Program-made: the position numbers and the translations under genes
Shown: one piece after another, positions 34,049-41,081 of the stretch
Layout of the letters: every line of letters starts with the position of its first letter
Numbering within the stretch: the stretch's first letter is position 1
Assembly (NCBI GenBank): GCA_963781065.1
Contig: CAWAET010000010.1
Span: 1-64,000, forward strand
Length of the DNA stretch: 64,000 nucleotides
Origin: CALZJC01 sp963781065
GTDB lineage: Bacteria > Acidobacteriota > Thermoanaerobaculia > Multivoradales > JAHEKO01
Direction of reading: 5' to 3'
Notes under the pieces: generated by a model
What the model was told of the DNA's origin: nothing
The model's input: only the letters and a program-made list of their open reading frames with translations
The model's database searches: none

Positions 34049-34212
34049 TAGTGTAGTGTCTCCGACTTGCCTTGCCGTATGGGCGAGCTAGCGGCGTCGG
34101 TGGCAAGGCGCGCTGACGCAGACATAGCCGAGCCTATGTCGAGGAAGCCCAACACCGCCAGCGGCGTCGATAGCCGCCCAGACGGTAAGGCGAAGTCGGA
34201 GACACTGCACTA
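34049..34212. repeat. MITE-like element with long inverted ends and a central palindrome
   Basis: 164 bp. The left end TAGTGTAGTGTCTCCGACTT and the inverted right end TAGTGCAGTGTCTCCGACTT continue into similar sequence for about 45 bp each side (GCCTT, CCGT, TGGGCG, then GCGGCG-like blocks). At the centre, 34121-34140, GACATAG and CTATGTC form a perfect 7-bp stem. Its TAG end is the stop codon of the CHAT gene (34210-34212), so the element abuts or entered the end of that gene. There is no coding capacity. I see no second copy in this window. It could fold as a terminator for the kinase/CHAT transcript. Confidence 0.75.
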
Positions 34213-36135
34213 GCTCTTGGCGCGCTTCTCGGCGAAGTGCTTCCGTAGGCCCTGGATCATCTCCTTGCGGTGCTCTTTGTTGCCCTTGGCGTAAGCCACG
34301 ATGGCCTCTGCGACCTTCGGCTTTGCAGAGCGAGGGAAACTGATTTCCGGATTCTCTTGTTCCAGATTCGCTGCCAGGATCTTCAGCTCCGACAGCTTCA
34401 GGGCCAACAGCATCTCCTTCAGCGATGCATCCGTCGGCGGCGGCGGCGGCTCCTTGAAGACCACCCCCTCCGGCGAGCGCAGGTAGAGCACCGGCGCGCC
34501 CCAGTCCTCGCGATCGCGCATGTCGGCCTTCTCGTCGTCGCCCGCCGCGATCTGCATGATCGCCTGTCTGGCCCGGGCCACCGCTTCGTCGAGGGTGCCG
34601 CCGCTCATCAGCCCGCCGTAGAAGCCCCCGATGAACTCCAGGGCGGCGGGATCGGAGATCGTCTTCTGCATCCCGACGACCGCGGGAATACCGGCTTCGA
34701 GCAGGGCCGCGGCGAGGCCGCTCCACTCGAACAGCGGGCCTTCGGCCCGGGTGCCGCTCTGGCAGGTGTTGAGCACCACCACCCGGACGTTCTTCTTCCG
34801 CAGCCGGACGGCGATCTCGTCCGCCCAGGCGATGCGGTGCTTCCCCTTGCCGTCCTCCAGCAAGAGCATCCCCTGCGCATCGCCTTCGAACGCATCCTCG
34901 AGCTCCCACCCCATCCGCGTACCGCGCCCCATCCGTAGGCTGCGCCCCATCCGCAGGCTGCGGCCCATCCGTAGGCTGCGCCCCATCCGCAGGCTGCGGC
35001 CCATCCGCAAGCTGCGGCCCATTCGCAGGCTGCGGCCCATCCGCAAGCTGCGGCCCATCCGCAGGCTGCGCCCCATCCGTAGGCTGCGCCCCATCCGCAG
35101 GCTCCGCCCCATCCGCAGGCTGCGCTCGGGGCTGCCGTCATCCTCATCCTCGTCGTAGGCCGCCGGATCGAACGTCAGCTTGCCCTTCTTGTCCACCCAG
35201 CTCTTGGGGATGAAGCCGCCGTGGCCGCTGTAGTCGAGAATGTGGATGTCCTCCGCCGGAAGCGTCTCGGACTCGAGATCACGGCTCAGGTTGTCGAGCC
35301 GCGCCTCGTCGAGCCGCTTGCGTGCCTTCAAACGCTCCTCGGTCTCGTCAGGGTCCGGCATGATCAGCCAATGGCCAAAGTCATCGGGGAGCTTCTCCGC
35401 CAGCTTCCACATGTCCGCCGCTTCCTTCAACTCCTCGAGCTTCTCCAGCGTGAGGTTGTTGATCAACCAGGGCTTGAGCGACACCTTGTGCGGGATGAAG
35501 GTCTGCAACTGCAGTCCCACCATGAAGTAGAGGAACGCCGAGGCCATGTCCACGTCCTCGCCGACGTCGTCGGGCTCGGCGTAGGCGTGGACGACGTTGA
35601 CGTCCCCCTCGATGGTCGTAGCCGCCTGCGATCCCACAAAGGACTCGTAGCGGGCGATCGAGATCCGCTCGTCGCGGGCCAGGAACGCGTCGGGCCGCGG
35701 CGCATCCTCGTCCTCGATCTCGGCCTCGGACGACGGCCGCGGATCGCCAACCCGCCGCACGTCGGCGTACTCCCAGACGTAGACGTACTCCCACGGCAGG
35801 GTGCTCAAGGCCTGGTCGTCGATCACCAGCAGCAGCCGCAGCCCCTGGCGGTGGTTCTCCCGCCACAGCTTGCCGAGGCTGCGGAAGAGCATCCCCCGGA
35901 CCTCGAGCGGCAGCAGCATCGTCCCCAACAGCTCGCCCATCCGCGCCAGCTCGCGGTCCTCGAGCGCTCCGAAGATCCGTGGCTCCTCGAGCTTCTCGAG
36001 CAGCGGCTCGAGCTCGAAGCGGTAGGGCACGACCTCGGCCACCCGCATCCGCCCGACCGGGGAGTTGACGACCTCGACCTGGAAATCCTCGCCGGTGAAA
36101 TCGAAGAGGCGAATGGTGAGATTCGAGTACTCCAT
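34210..36135 (-). CDS. CHAT-domain caspase-like protease with internal hexapeptide repeats
   Basis: 641 residues from the ATG at 36135 with AAGGA upstream. Residues 1-250 are an unrecognised N-terminal region containing LLLVIDDQALSTLPWEYVYV, the strand before the CHAT core. The CHAT catalytic His305 lies in LDYSGHGG and Cys458 in VVLNTCQSG, the standard dyad. Further CHAT motifs follow: AGIPAVVGMQ and FIGGFYGGLMSGGTLDEAV. Between His and Cys, residues 338-403 are 11 perfect RSLRMG units plus RGTRMG, preceded by an acidic stretch EDEDDGSPE. The C-terminal 70 residues are a helical Lys-rich tail. It starts 26 bp after the TPR protein stop, so it belongs to the kinase operon. Substrate unknown. 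Confidence 0.85.
   Translation of the reverse strand: MEYSNLTIRLFDFTGEDFQVEVVNSPVGRMRVAEVVPYRFELEPLLEKLEEPRIFGALEDRELARMGELLGTMLLPLEVRGMLFRSLGKLWRENHRQGLRLLLVIDDQALSTLPWEYVYVWEYADVRRVGDPRPSSEAEIEDEDAPRPDAFLARDERISIARYESFVGSQAATTIEGDVNVVHAYAEPDDVGEDVDMASAFLYFMVGLQLQTFIPHKVSLKPWLINNLTLEKLEELKEAADMWKLAEKLPDDFGHWLIMPDPDETEERLKARKRLDEARLDNLSRDLESETLPAEDIHILDYSGHGGFIPKSWVDKKGKLTFDPAAYDEDEDDGSPERSLRMGRSLRMGRSLRMGRSLRMGRSLRMGRSLRMGRSLRMGRSLRMGRSLRMGRSLRMGRSLRMGRGTRMGWELEDAFEGDAQGMLLLEDGKGKHRIAWADEIAVRLRKKNVRVVVLNTCQSGTRAEGPLFEWSGLAAALLEAGIPAVVGMQKTISDPAALEFIGGFYGGLMSGGTLDEAVARARQAIMQIAAGDDEKADMRDREDWGAPVLYLRSPEGVVFKEPPPPPTDASLKEMLLALKLSELKILAANLEQENPEISFPRSAKPKVAEAIVAYAKGNKEHRKEMIQGLRKHFAEKRAKS
34909..35124 (-). 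repeat. Twelve 18-bp tandem units encoding (RSLRMG)11 plus RGTRMG
   Basis: 216 bp in phase with the CHAT gene. The units differ only at synonymous or near-synonymous positions (CCGTAGG versus CCGCAGG versus CCGCAAG), so the peptide is conserved while the DNA has drifted. That argues for selection on the peptide rather than a very recent expansion. It produces a strongly basic, Met/Leu-bearing segment between the two catalytic residues, beside an acidic stretch. Confidence 0.95.
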
Positions 36136-36161
36136 GGCTGGGGTCCTTTCTTGTTTCTGCC

Positions 36162-37877
36162 CTACTCGACTGAAGGTAGATACTGCTGCCTCAGAGCCTG
36201 GTAGCGCGGCTCCTTTCGCAACTCCTCCAGCCACGGATCGCGCTCGACCGTCAGGGGATCGAAGCGATCCTCCAAGGCCCGAGAAATGTAGCTGATGGCC
36301 AATTCCCGATCCCCCATCATTTCATAGGTGCGGCCGATGTAGTAGCGGACGTGCACGGCGTCGATGGGCAGCGCCAGGAGCCGGCCCTGGAAAAACCGGG
36401 CTCGCTCGGTGTTCCCGAGCGCGGCGTGGGCGTCGCTGAGCAACATCAGGGCCTCGACGTTCTTCGGGTTCACCTCGTAAAGCGGCGTGGCGATCTCGAT
36501 CAGTCGGTTCCAGGCCAGCTCGGCCGCGACCTTGTCTCCCGCCCAGTAGTAGGCGTGGCCGAGCCAGCTCCAGACGATCCAGTCGTTGAACGAGGGTGAC
36601 TCGTCGAGCAGGTCACGAGCCCGCTCGAGCTCCCGGACCGCCTGGTCGTAGTGCTGCTCACGAAACTCCAGATAGCCGAGATTGCGGGCCGCCATGGGGT
36701 TCGGCTGCAGCTCGAGGGAGCGCTGAAAGTTCTCTTTCGCCGCCGCCACCTGGTTGAGCTCGTTGCGAGCGACCCCCAGGGCGTTGTGGACGAGGTAGTT
36801 CTCCGGCGTCAGGCGGCGGCTCTCGACGAACTGCTCGATGGCCTCTTCATAGCGGCCCGCCTCGACCAGGGTCTCGCCGAAGTCGTAGGGGTAGACCCAC
36901 AGCCGGGGCTGTAGCTCGATCGCTTTACGAAACTCAGCCGCGGACTCTTCCCGCCGGCCTTCGAGAAAGGCGTTCCACGCCGACCAGCGATGGGCCTCGG
37001 CATTGCCGGGCTCGAGCTCCAGCGCTCGCTCCAGCTCCAGCCGGGCGCGGCGGTACTCGCCCACCTCGAGATAGCCCCGGCCGACCGTCACCAGCACCGC
37101 GGGCTGATCCCGGCCGAGCTGACTGGCTCGCTCGCAGCTGGCGATGGCCCGGGTGCTGAACTCCGTGCGGCCCGTCTTGTGGAAGCTCTGCCAGAGGGCT
37201 TCGCACATCGCGGCCTGGGTGGGGCCATAGAGTGGATCTTCTTCGCTCGCGCGTCCGAGGACCTCGATCGCCGCCTCGAGGTTACCTGGCTTCTCGTAGC
37301 GCTTGAGATACCCCACGCCCTGCAGGTACAGGGTGTAGGCTGCGGCAGAGGTCGTCTGGCCCTCCCCGCCCGAGGGGCGGGCACTGGCGGGCGCGTCCAA
37401 CCCGAAGAGATCAGCCAGCTCGTTCAAGACACGGTCCCTCAGCGTCGGGCTGAGCGGCGCCGCCAGGGTCTTGGAATCGAGCGTCCGTGGAGGTTGCCGG
37501 GTGGGGTCGATGAGATTCAGGATCATCTCGGTCGTCGAGGTGATCTGCTGCACACTGCCGGTCAGCACGGTGTCGACACCAAAGATCCTGCGAGCGTCGG
37601 CGGACGTGGTCACGTGCTGCCGGAAGATCTCGTTGGCCGGCACGGTGGCAAGCAAGCCCTGCTCCGCCCCCAGGTGCGAGACCATGCTGGTCACCGAGTG
37701 CATCAGGCCGTCGACCAGAGCCTCGTTCTCGGGGCTGGCGCCGAGGCTATTGATGAACGGCAGGACCGCCACCAGTCTCTCCGGCGGCGCCGGCGCGGCG
37801 GCGAACGGGCGCAACAGCGCCTGCCGGCTGACCGGTACCGCCAGCGCGACCGCGAGCAGGACGAGGAGCGCCATCAC
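36162..37877 (-). CDS. Membrane-anchored TPR protein, probably the C-terminal half of the upstream kinase
   Basis: Begins with a membrane helix (VMALLVLLAVALAVPVSRQALL), then AVLPFINSLGASPENEALVDGLMHSVTSMVSHL, a FlgO/CsgG-like segment common in acidobacterial kinase-TPR proteins (VDTVLTGSVQQ). Eight or so TPRs follow (YLEVGEYRRARLELERALELEPGNAEA; ALGVARNELNQVAAAKENFQRSLELQP; DAHAALGNTERARFFQ). The N-terminal start is uncertain: the kinase frame runs past it, and one extra G near 37888 (AAGGCGCTT for AAGCGCTT) would join kinase, helix and TPRs into one protein of about 955 residues, the usual architecture. It ends 26 bp before the CHAT gene. Confidence 0.82.
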   Translation of the reverse strand: MMALLVLLAVALAVPVSRQALLRPFAAAPAPPERLVAVLPFINSLGASPENEALVDGLMHSVTSMVSHLGAEQGLLATVPANEIFRQHVTTSADARRIFGVDTVLTGSVQQITSTTEMILNLIDPTRQPPRTLDSKTLAAPLSPTLRDRVLNELADLFGLDAPASARPSGGEGQTTSAAAYTLYLQGVGYLKRYEKPGNLEAAIEVLGRASEEDPLYGPTQAAMCEALWQSFHKTGRTEFSTRAIASCERASQLGRDQPAVLVTVGRGYLEVGEYRRARLELERALELEPGNAEAHRWSAWNAFLEGRREESAAEFRKAIELQPRLWVYPYDFGETLVEAGRYEEAIEQFVESRRLTPENYLVHNALGVARNELNQVAAAKENFQRSLELQPNPMAARNLGYLEFREQHYDQAVRELERARDLLDESPSFNDWIVWSWLGHAYYWAGDKVAAELAWNRLIEIATPLYEVNPKNVEALMLLSDAHAALGNTERARFFQGRLLALPIDAVHVRYYIGRTYEMMGDRELAISYISRALEDRFDPLTVERDPWLEELRKEPRYQALRQQYLPSVE

Positions 37878-39030
37878 GGCGCCGGTCAAGCGCCTTGCTC
37901 CGCGGGCGGGCCGGCGCCGCCGCCGCCACCGTGCCGCCGCCGGCGCTGAAGTCATAGGAAGCGGTGACGCGAAGAAAGCTGCCCAGGGCGGCGAGAAGCT
38001 GGTCGACGCCGGCACAGCGGTGGTCCTTGTCCTTCACCAGGCAGCCGAGCACGATCTTCTCCAGCTCCGCCGGGATCTCCGGGTCGATCTGGCTCGGCGG
38101 CGCCGGCTCCTGATTCAGTACCGCGTTGAGGATGGCCACCTCGGAGGTGCCCTTGAACGGCCGCTCGCCGGTGAGCATCTCGTAGAACATCACGCCCAGC
38201 GCCCAGACGTCCGCGCGCTGGTCGACCCGCTCCCCCGCTGCCTGCTCCGGGCTCATGTAGGCCACGGTGCCCATCGTGGTGCCGGTCCGGGTCAGGTCGT
38301 TGCCCTCGATCTTGGCCAGGCCGAAGTCGAGGATCTTGGCGACGCCGTGGTCGGCGCCGGGCTCCGGCGGGGTGACGATGACGTTGGCCGGCTTCATGTC
38401 CCGGTGGAGGATCCCCCGGGCGTGGGCCGCGGCGAGACCGCTGGCGATCTGGGTGATGTAGTCGAGGGCGGCTTCGATCGTCAGCCGGCCGGCGGCCATC
38501 TTCTGCCGCAACGTCTCGCCCCCATAGTGGGCCATGACGATGTAGATCTTGCCGTCCTCGGTCTCGCTGATCTCGTGGATCGTGCAGATGTTGTTGTGGT
38601 CGAGCGCCGAGGCCGACCTGGCCTCGGCGAAGAAGCGCTCGCGCGCCCCGGGCTCGTCGCTGAGCGACAGCAGCAGGAACTTGAGCGCCACCGGCCGGTG
38701 GAGGCGGGTGTCGAGGGCCTTGTAGACGACCCCCATGCCACCCTTGCCCAGGCGCTCCTGGATCTCGTAATGGCCGATCCGGGTACCGGCCAGCCGGTAG
38801 GGGTCGCCCCCCTCGACCGGGCGAGCGCCGACCGAGGTCCATGTCGGCAGGTCTTCCGCGCCTCCGGGCAGCGTCGATGCCTCCTCGACGGACGCGGCGA
38901 GGGCCGCTTCGACTCGGGCCCGCAGCTCCCGATCGCCGTCGCAGGCGCTGTCCAGAAACGCCGCCCGCTCGTCTGCGGGCATGGCCGACGCCTGGGCGAC
39001 GAGGTGGTCCGCTCGATCTGGGGGGGACAT
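37747..39030 (-). CDS. Ser/Thr protein kinase (PknB-like)
   Basis: 427 residues as read. Residues 1-75 are an N-terminal tail. The kinase domain follows: glycine loop GKGGMG (95-100), VAxK with Lys117, HRDMKPANV catalytic loop, DFGLA, then MGTVAYMSPEQ activation segment and DVWALGVMFYEMLTGERPFKG. All catalytic residues are present. The last ~60 residues (RPRSKALDRRRDG onward) are low-complexity and look like out-of-frame sequence after an extra base near 37888; correcting it leads into the TM helix and TPRs. The gene faces the divergent Hcp-like gene across 142 bp. With the CHAT gene it makes a kinase-TPR/CHAT operon. Confidence 0.9.
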   Translation of the reverse strand: MSPPDRADHLVAQASAMPADERAAFLDSACDGDRELRARVEAALAASVEEASTLPGGAEDLPTWTSVGARPVEGGDPYRLAGTRIGHYEIQERLGKGGMGVVYKALDTRLHRPVALKFLLLSLSDEPGARERFFAEARSASALDHNNICTIHEISETEDGKIYIVMAHYGGETLRQKMAAGRLTIEAALDYITQIASGLAAAHARGILHRDMKPANVIVTPPEPGADHGVAKILDFGLAKIEGNDLTRTGTTMGTVAYMSPEQAAGERVDQRADVWALGVMFYEMLTGERPFKGTSEVAILNAVLNQEPAPPSQIDPEIPAELEKIVLGCLVKDKDHRCAGVDQLLAALGSFLRVTASYDFSAGGGTVAAAAPARPRSKALDRRRDGAPRPARGRAGGTGQPAGAVAPVRRRAGAAGETGGGPAVHQ

Positions 39031-39172
39031 CTTCGGGAGGTCTCAGGGAAACCGGCGACCGACTGCCGATCATTAGTCACGAGATTGTATCTGTCAGACA
39101 GGAGACGGTTACGGACCGGGGACCGGTCACGGCGGCGTCCCTGTTGGGACCGCGACCCTGTAGGATTGACCC

Positions 39173-39790
39173 ATGCAGCCACCCGTGAGGGGCTTTCTCA
39201 AGCTGGTCCGGGAGGGCTCGGTCGAGACGCAGGCGACGTCGCGAGCCGGCCAGGCGGGCTGGACCGAGGTCTACGCGTGGGCCCATGCCGTCGACTCGCC
39301 GCGCGACGCCGCGTCGGGCCGGCCCACCGGAAAACGCCGGCATGGGCCGCTGATCGTGACCCGGCCGATCGACCCGACCAGCCAGCAGTTGATGGCGGCG
39401 CTGGTCGACGGCGTGGTCTTCGCTGAGGTCGTGGTCGAGACCTGGCGCCCGACGGCCTCCAGCGAGCGCCAACGACCCGACGCGAGCGACCTGCTCGATC
39501 TGCCCCTCGAGAAGGCCCTGGACCTCTATGTGGAGAGGCTACGGCAGAGCCGGCTCGAGGGAAAGCGCGGCCTCACGATCCGGCTCCTCGACGCCTCGGT
39601 GACGAGCATTGAGACCGAGATGGTCGATGGCGTCGTCCTCGAGCACGTCGCCTTCGACTACCGGCGGATCGCCTGGTCCTGGGGAGAAGCGGCTGGCGAG
39701 TTGACCGTCGCAAACGACAGCGCCCCGGCTGCGCCGACACAACCGCGAACTCCCGCCGACACGGACGACGACACTTCGTTTGATGCTTGA
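39173..39790 (+). CDS. Hcp-family type VI secretion tube/effector-like protein (orphan)
   Basis: 205 residues. GFLKLVREGSVETQATSR, WTEVYAWAHAVDSPRDAASG, TGKRRHGPLIVTRPIDPTS, LMAALVDGVVFAEVVVETWR and the strand VSTIET-like SVTSIETEMVDGVVLEHVAFDYRRI follow the Hcp1/DUF796 order. Hcp proteins form hexameric rings stacked as the inner tube of T6SS and related contractile injection systems, or are loaded effectors. The C-terminal ~35 residues are Ala/Pro/Thr/Asp-rich. No other T6SS gene is in the window, so it is an orphan Hcp. Divergent from the kinase across 142 bp, so shared regulation is possible. Confidence 0.75.
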   Translation: MQPPVRGFLKLVREGSVETQATSRAGQAGWTEVYAWAHAVDSPRDAASGRPTGKRRHGPLIVTRPIDPTSQQLMAALVDGVVFAEVVVETWRPTASSERQRPDASDLLDLPLEKALDLYVERLRQSRLEGKRGLTIRLLDASVTSIETEMVDGVVLEHVAFDYRRIAWSWGEAAGELTVANDSAPAAPTQPRTPADTDDDTSFDA

Positions 39791-39886
39791 CAGCAAGGCC
39801 GCGCGGCGAGCAACGACGCCTACCTTGCGCAGCAAGCGCAAGGGCAACTTCGTCAGGCCCTGGAGGCGATCTCGGCCCGGCGGCCG

Positions 39887-40696
39887 CTAGGGACAGGTGG
39901 GGAACGCGGCCGCGTCCACCGTGATCATCCCCTTCCCCGGATTCGAGAACGTCCGCGTCTCACCGGACAGCAGGTCCTCCACCACCACCTTGAACGAGGC
40001 CGCCGTCAGGGACCCGACGCCGACCCAGAAATGGTCGTTCATCGAGCAGCGATCCACGAGCTCTACGTAGACATCGGAGTTGTTCGGGTTGGTCGAGAAG
40101 AACCAGCCCCACCGAGCGCTGCGGATGTCGACCCGCCCCTGCTGGGAACCCACGTCAACCTGCACCTTGAACCTCTTGTTGCCGATCACGCACAGGGTCG
40201 TGCCGTCGGCCCGGCACAGCGCCCGGTTGATCGCCCGGCAATCCACCTTGACGAAGTCGAGCATCGTGCCGCCGGTGGGCCCGCCCTCGACCATGAAGCC
40301 CACCACCATCTGGTCGGCCGAGAAGTCGGGAAAGTCCCAGCTGAAGCGGGCCGCCGGGTTGAAGGGCCTCGACTTGCGAGACAGCGTGCGCAGGGTCTCC
40401 CCATCCTCACCGAAGATCTCGCCCTCGAGCTGGATGTTCATCCCGCGCCTGAGCGCGCCGCGGTTCCTCGCGGTGGCCAGGCACTGAAGCGAGTTCACGG
40501 TCCCACCGCTGGTCGAAAAGGCCGGCGCCAGCCACACCATTCCCACCCCTATCGACGAGGCCGGCACCGGGGAATCCAGGTTGATGACGTTGGTGGCGTT
40601 CGAGGTCAGGAACTCCTCACGTGCCTGGCCCAGAGCCGGCAACGCGACCAGGGCTCCTCCCAGGCAGAGCAACATGATGACTCGGCTTCTTCGCAT
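39887..40696 (-). CDS. Secreted protein with a beta-rich C-terminal module common in this phylum
   Basis: 269 residues from the ATG at 40696 with GGAGGA upstream; the longer start at 40729 has no such site. Signal peptide to about residue 25 (ALGQA). The C-terminal ~110 residues (CRADGTTLCVIGNKRFKVQVDV, WGWFFSTNPNNSDVYVELVDRCSMNDHFWVGVGSL, VEDLLSGETRTFSNPGKGM, AAFPTCP) resemble a module I recall from many secreted acidobacterial proteins. The N-terminal half is unrecognised. Function unknown. A GEMM-class riboswitch lies in its 5' leader about 77-185 nt upstream, so expression is likely controlled by a cyclic dinucleotide. Confidence 0.72.
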   Translation of the reverse strand: MRRSRVIMLLCLGGALVALPALGQAREEFLTSNATNVINLDSPVPASSIGVGMVWLAPAFSTSGGTVNSLQCLATARNRGALRRGMNIQLEGEIFGEDGETLRTLSRKSRPFNPAARFSWDFPDFSADQMVVGFMVEGGPTGGTMLDFVKVDCRAINRALCRADGTTLCVIGNKRFKVQVDVGSQQGRVDIRSARWGWFFSTNPNNSDVYVELVDRCSMNDHFWVGVGSLTAASFKVVVEDLLSGETRTFSNPGKGMITVDAAAFPTCP

Positions 40697-40772
40697 GACG
40701 TCCTCCTCTGCTTCCCGGACCGTGTCCATTCGGGAGCGGGACCCTCACGGGACCCGGCTCCGTCCCGATGCG

Positions 40773-40880
40773 CCCTTCGGCAACCCGGCAGTCTTGGGTC
40801 TCCGTTGTGGTCAGTCGCGGAGAGGCGAGGACCCGTGGCTTTGCGAAACCGAGCTTTCACTCGGCAGTGCCGTTGTCGGG
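40773..40880 (-). promoter_or_regulatory. GEMM-class (c-di-GMP-I type) riboswitch in leader of the secreted-protein gene
   Basis: On the minus strand the core reads CGGCACTGCCGAG, loop TGAAAG, CTCGG, then CGCAAAGCCACGGGTCC, and closes with CTGCCGGGTTGCCGAAG. These are the conserved GEMM elements: P2 with a GNRA-like loop, the invariant CGCAAAGCC strand, and the 3' GGGTTGCCG closing strand. c-di-GMP is the standard ligand; c-GAMP (GEMM-Ib) cannot be excluded. About 77 nt separate it from the ATG. The remaining 200 bp to the divergent gene at 41082 holds nothing I recognise. Confidence 0.8.
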
Positions 40881-41081
40881 GCAGGTCGAGATTACGCCTT
40901 GCATTACGCTCGTGGCACCACCCCAACGGGTAGGCAAGCCTGGGGTCCCTTGGATCTCCGCCCCGCAGCGCGATCCCGGCGCCCCGCTAGCCTCGGTCAG
41001 GATAGAATCGCAGTCAATCAACAATCGAGATGACAGCGACTCGCCCCGGCCCGGCAGGGCGGTGTCGCCGGAGGAGATGCC

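Noticed and set aside
34909..35124. CRISPR array
   Set aside because: Units are 18 bp, contiguous without spacers and in frame with a protein; no cas genes nearby.
37747..37950. Separate short gene at the end of the kinase
   Set aside because: Sequence after RPRSKALDRR is out-of-frame TPR-gene sequence; one extra base explains it.
40881..40960. Sigma-54 promoter upstream of the first riboswitch
   Set aside because: GG and GC elements are not 10 bp apart.
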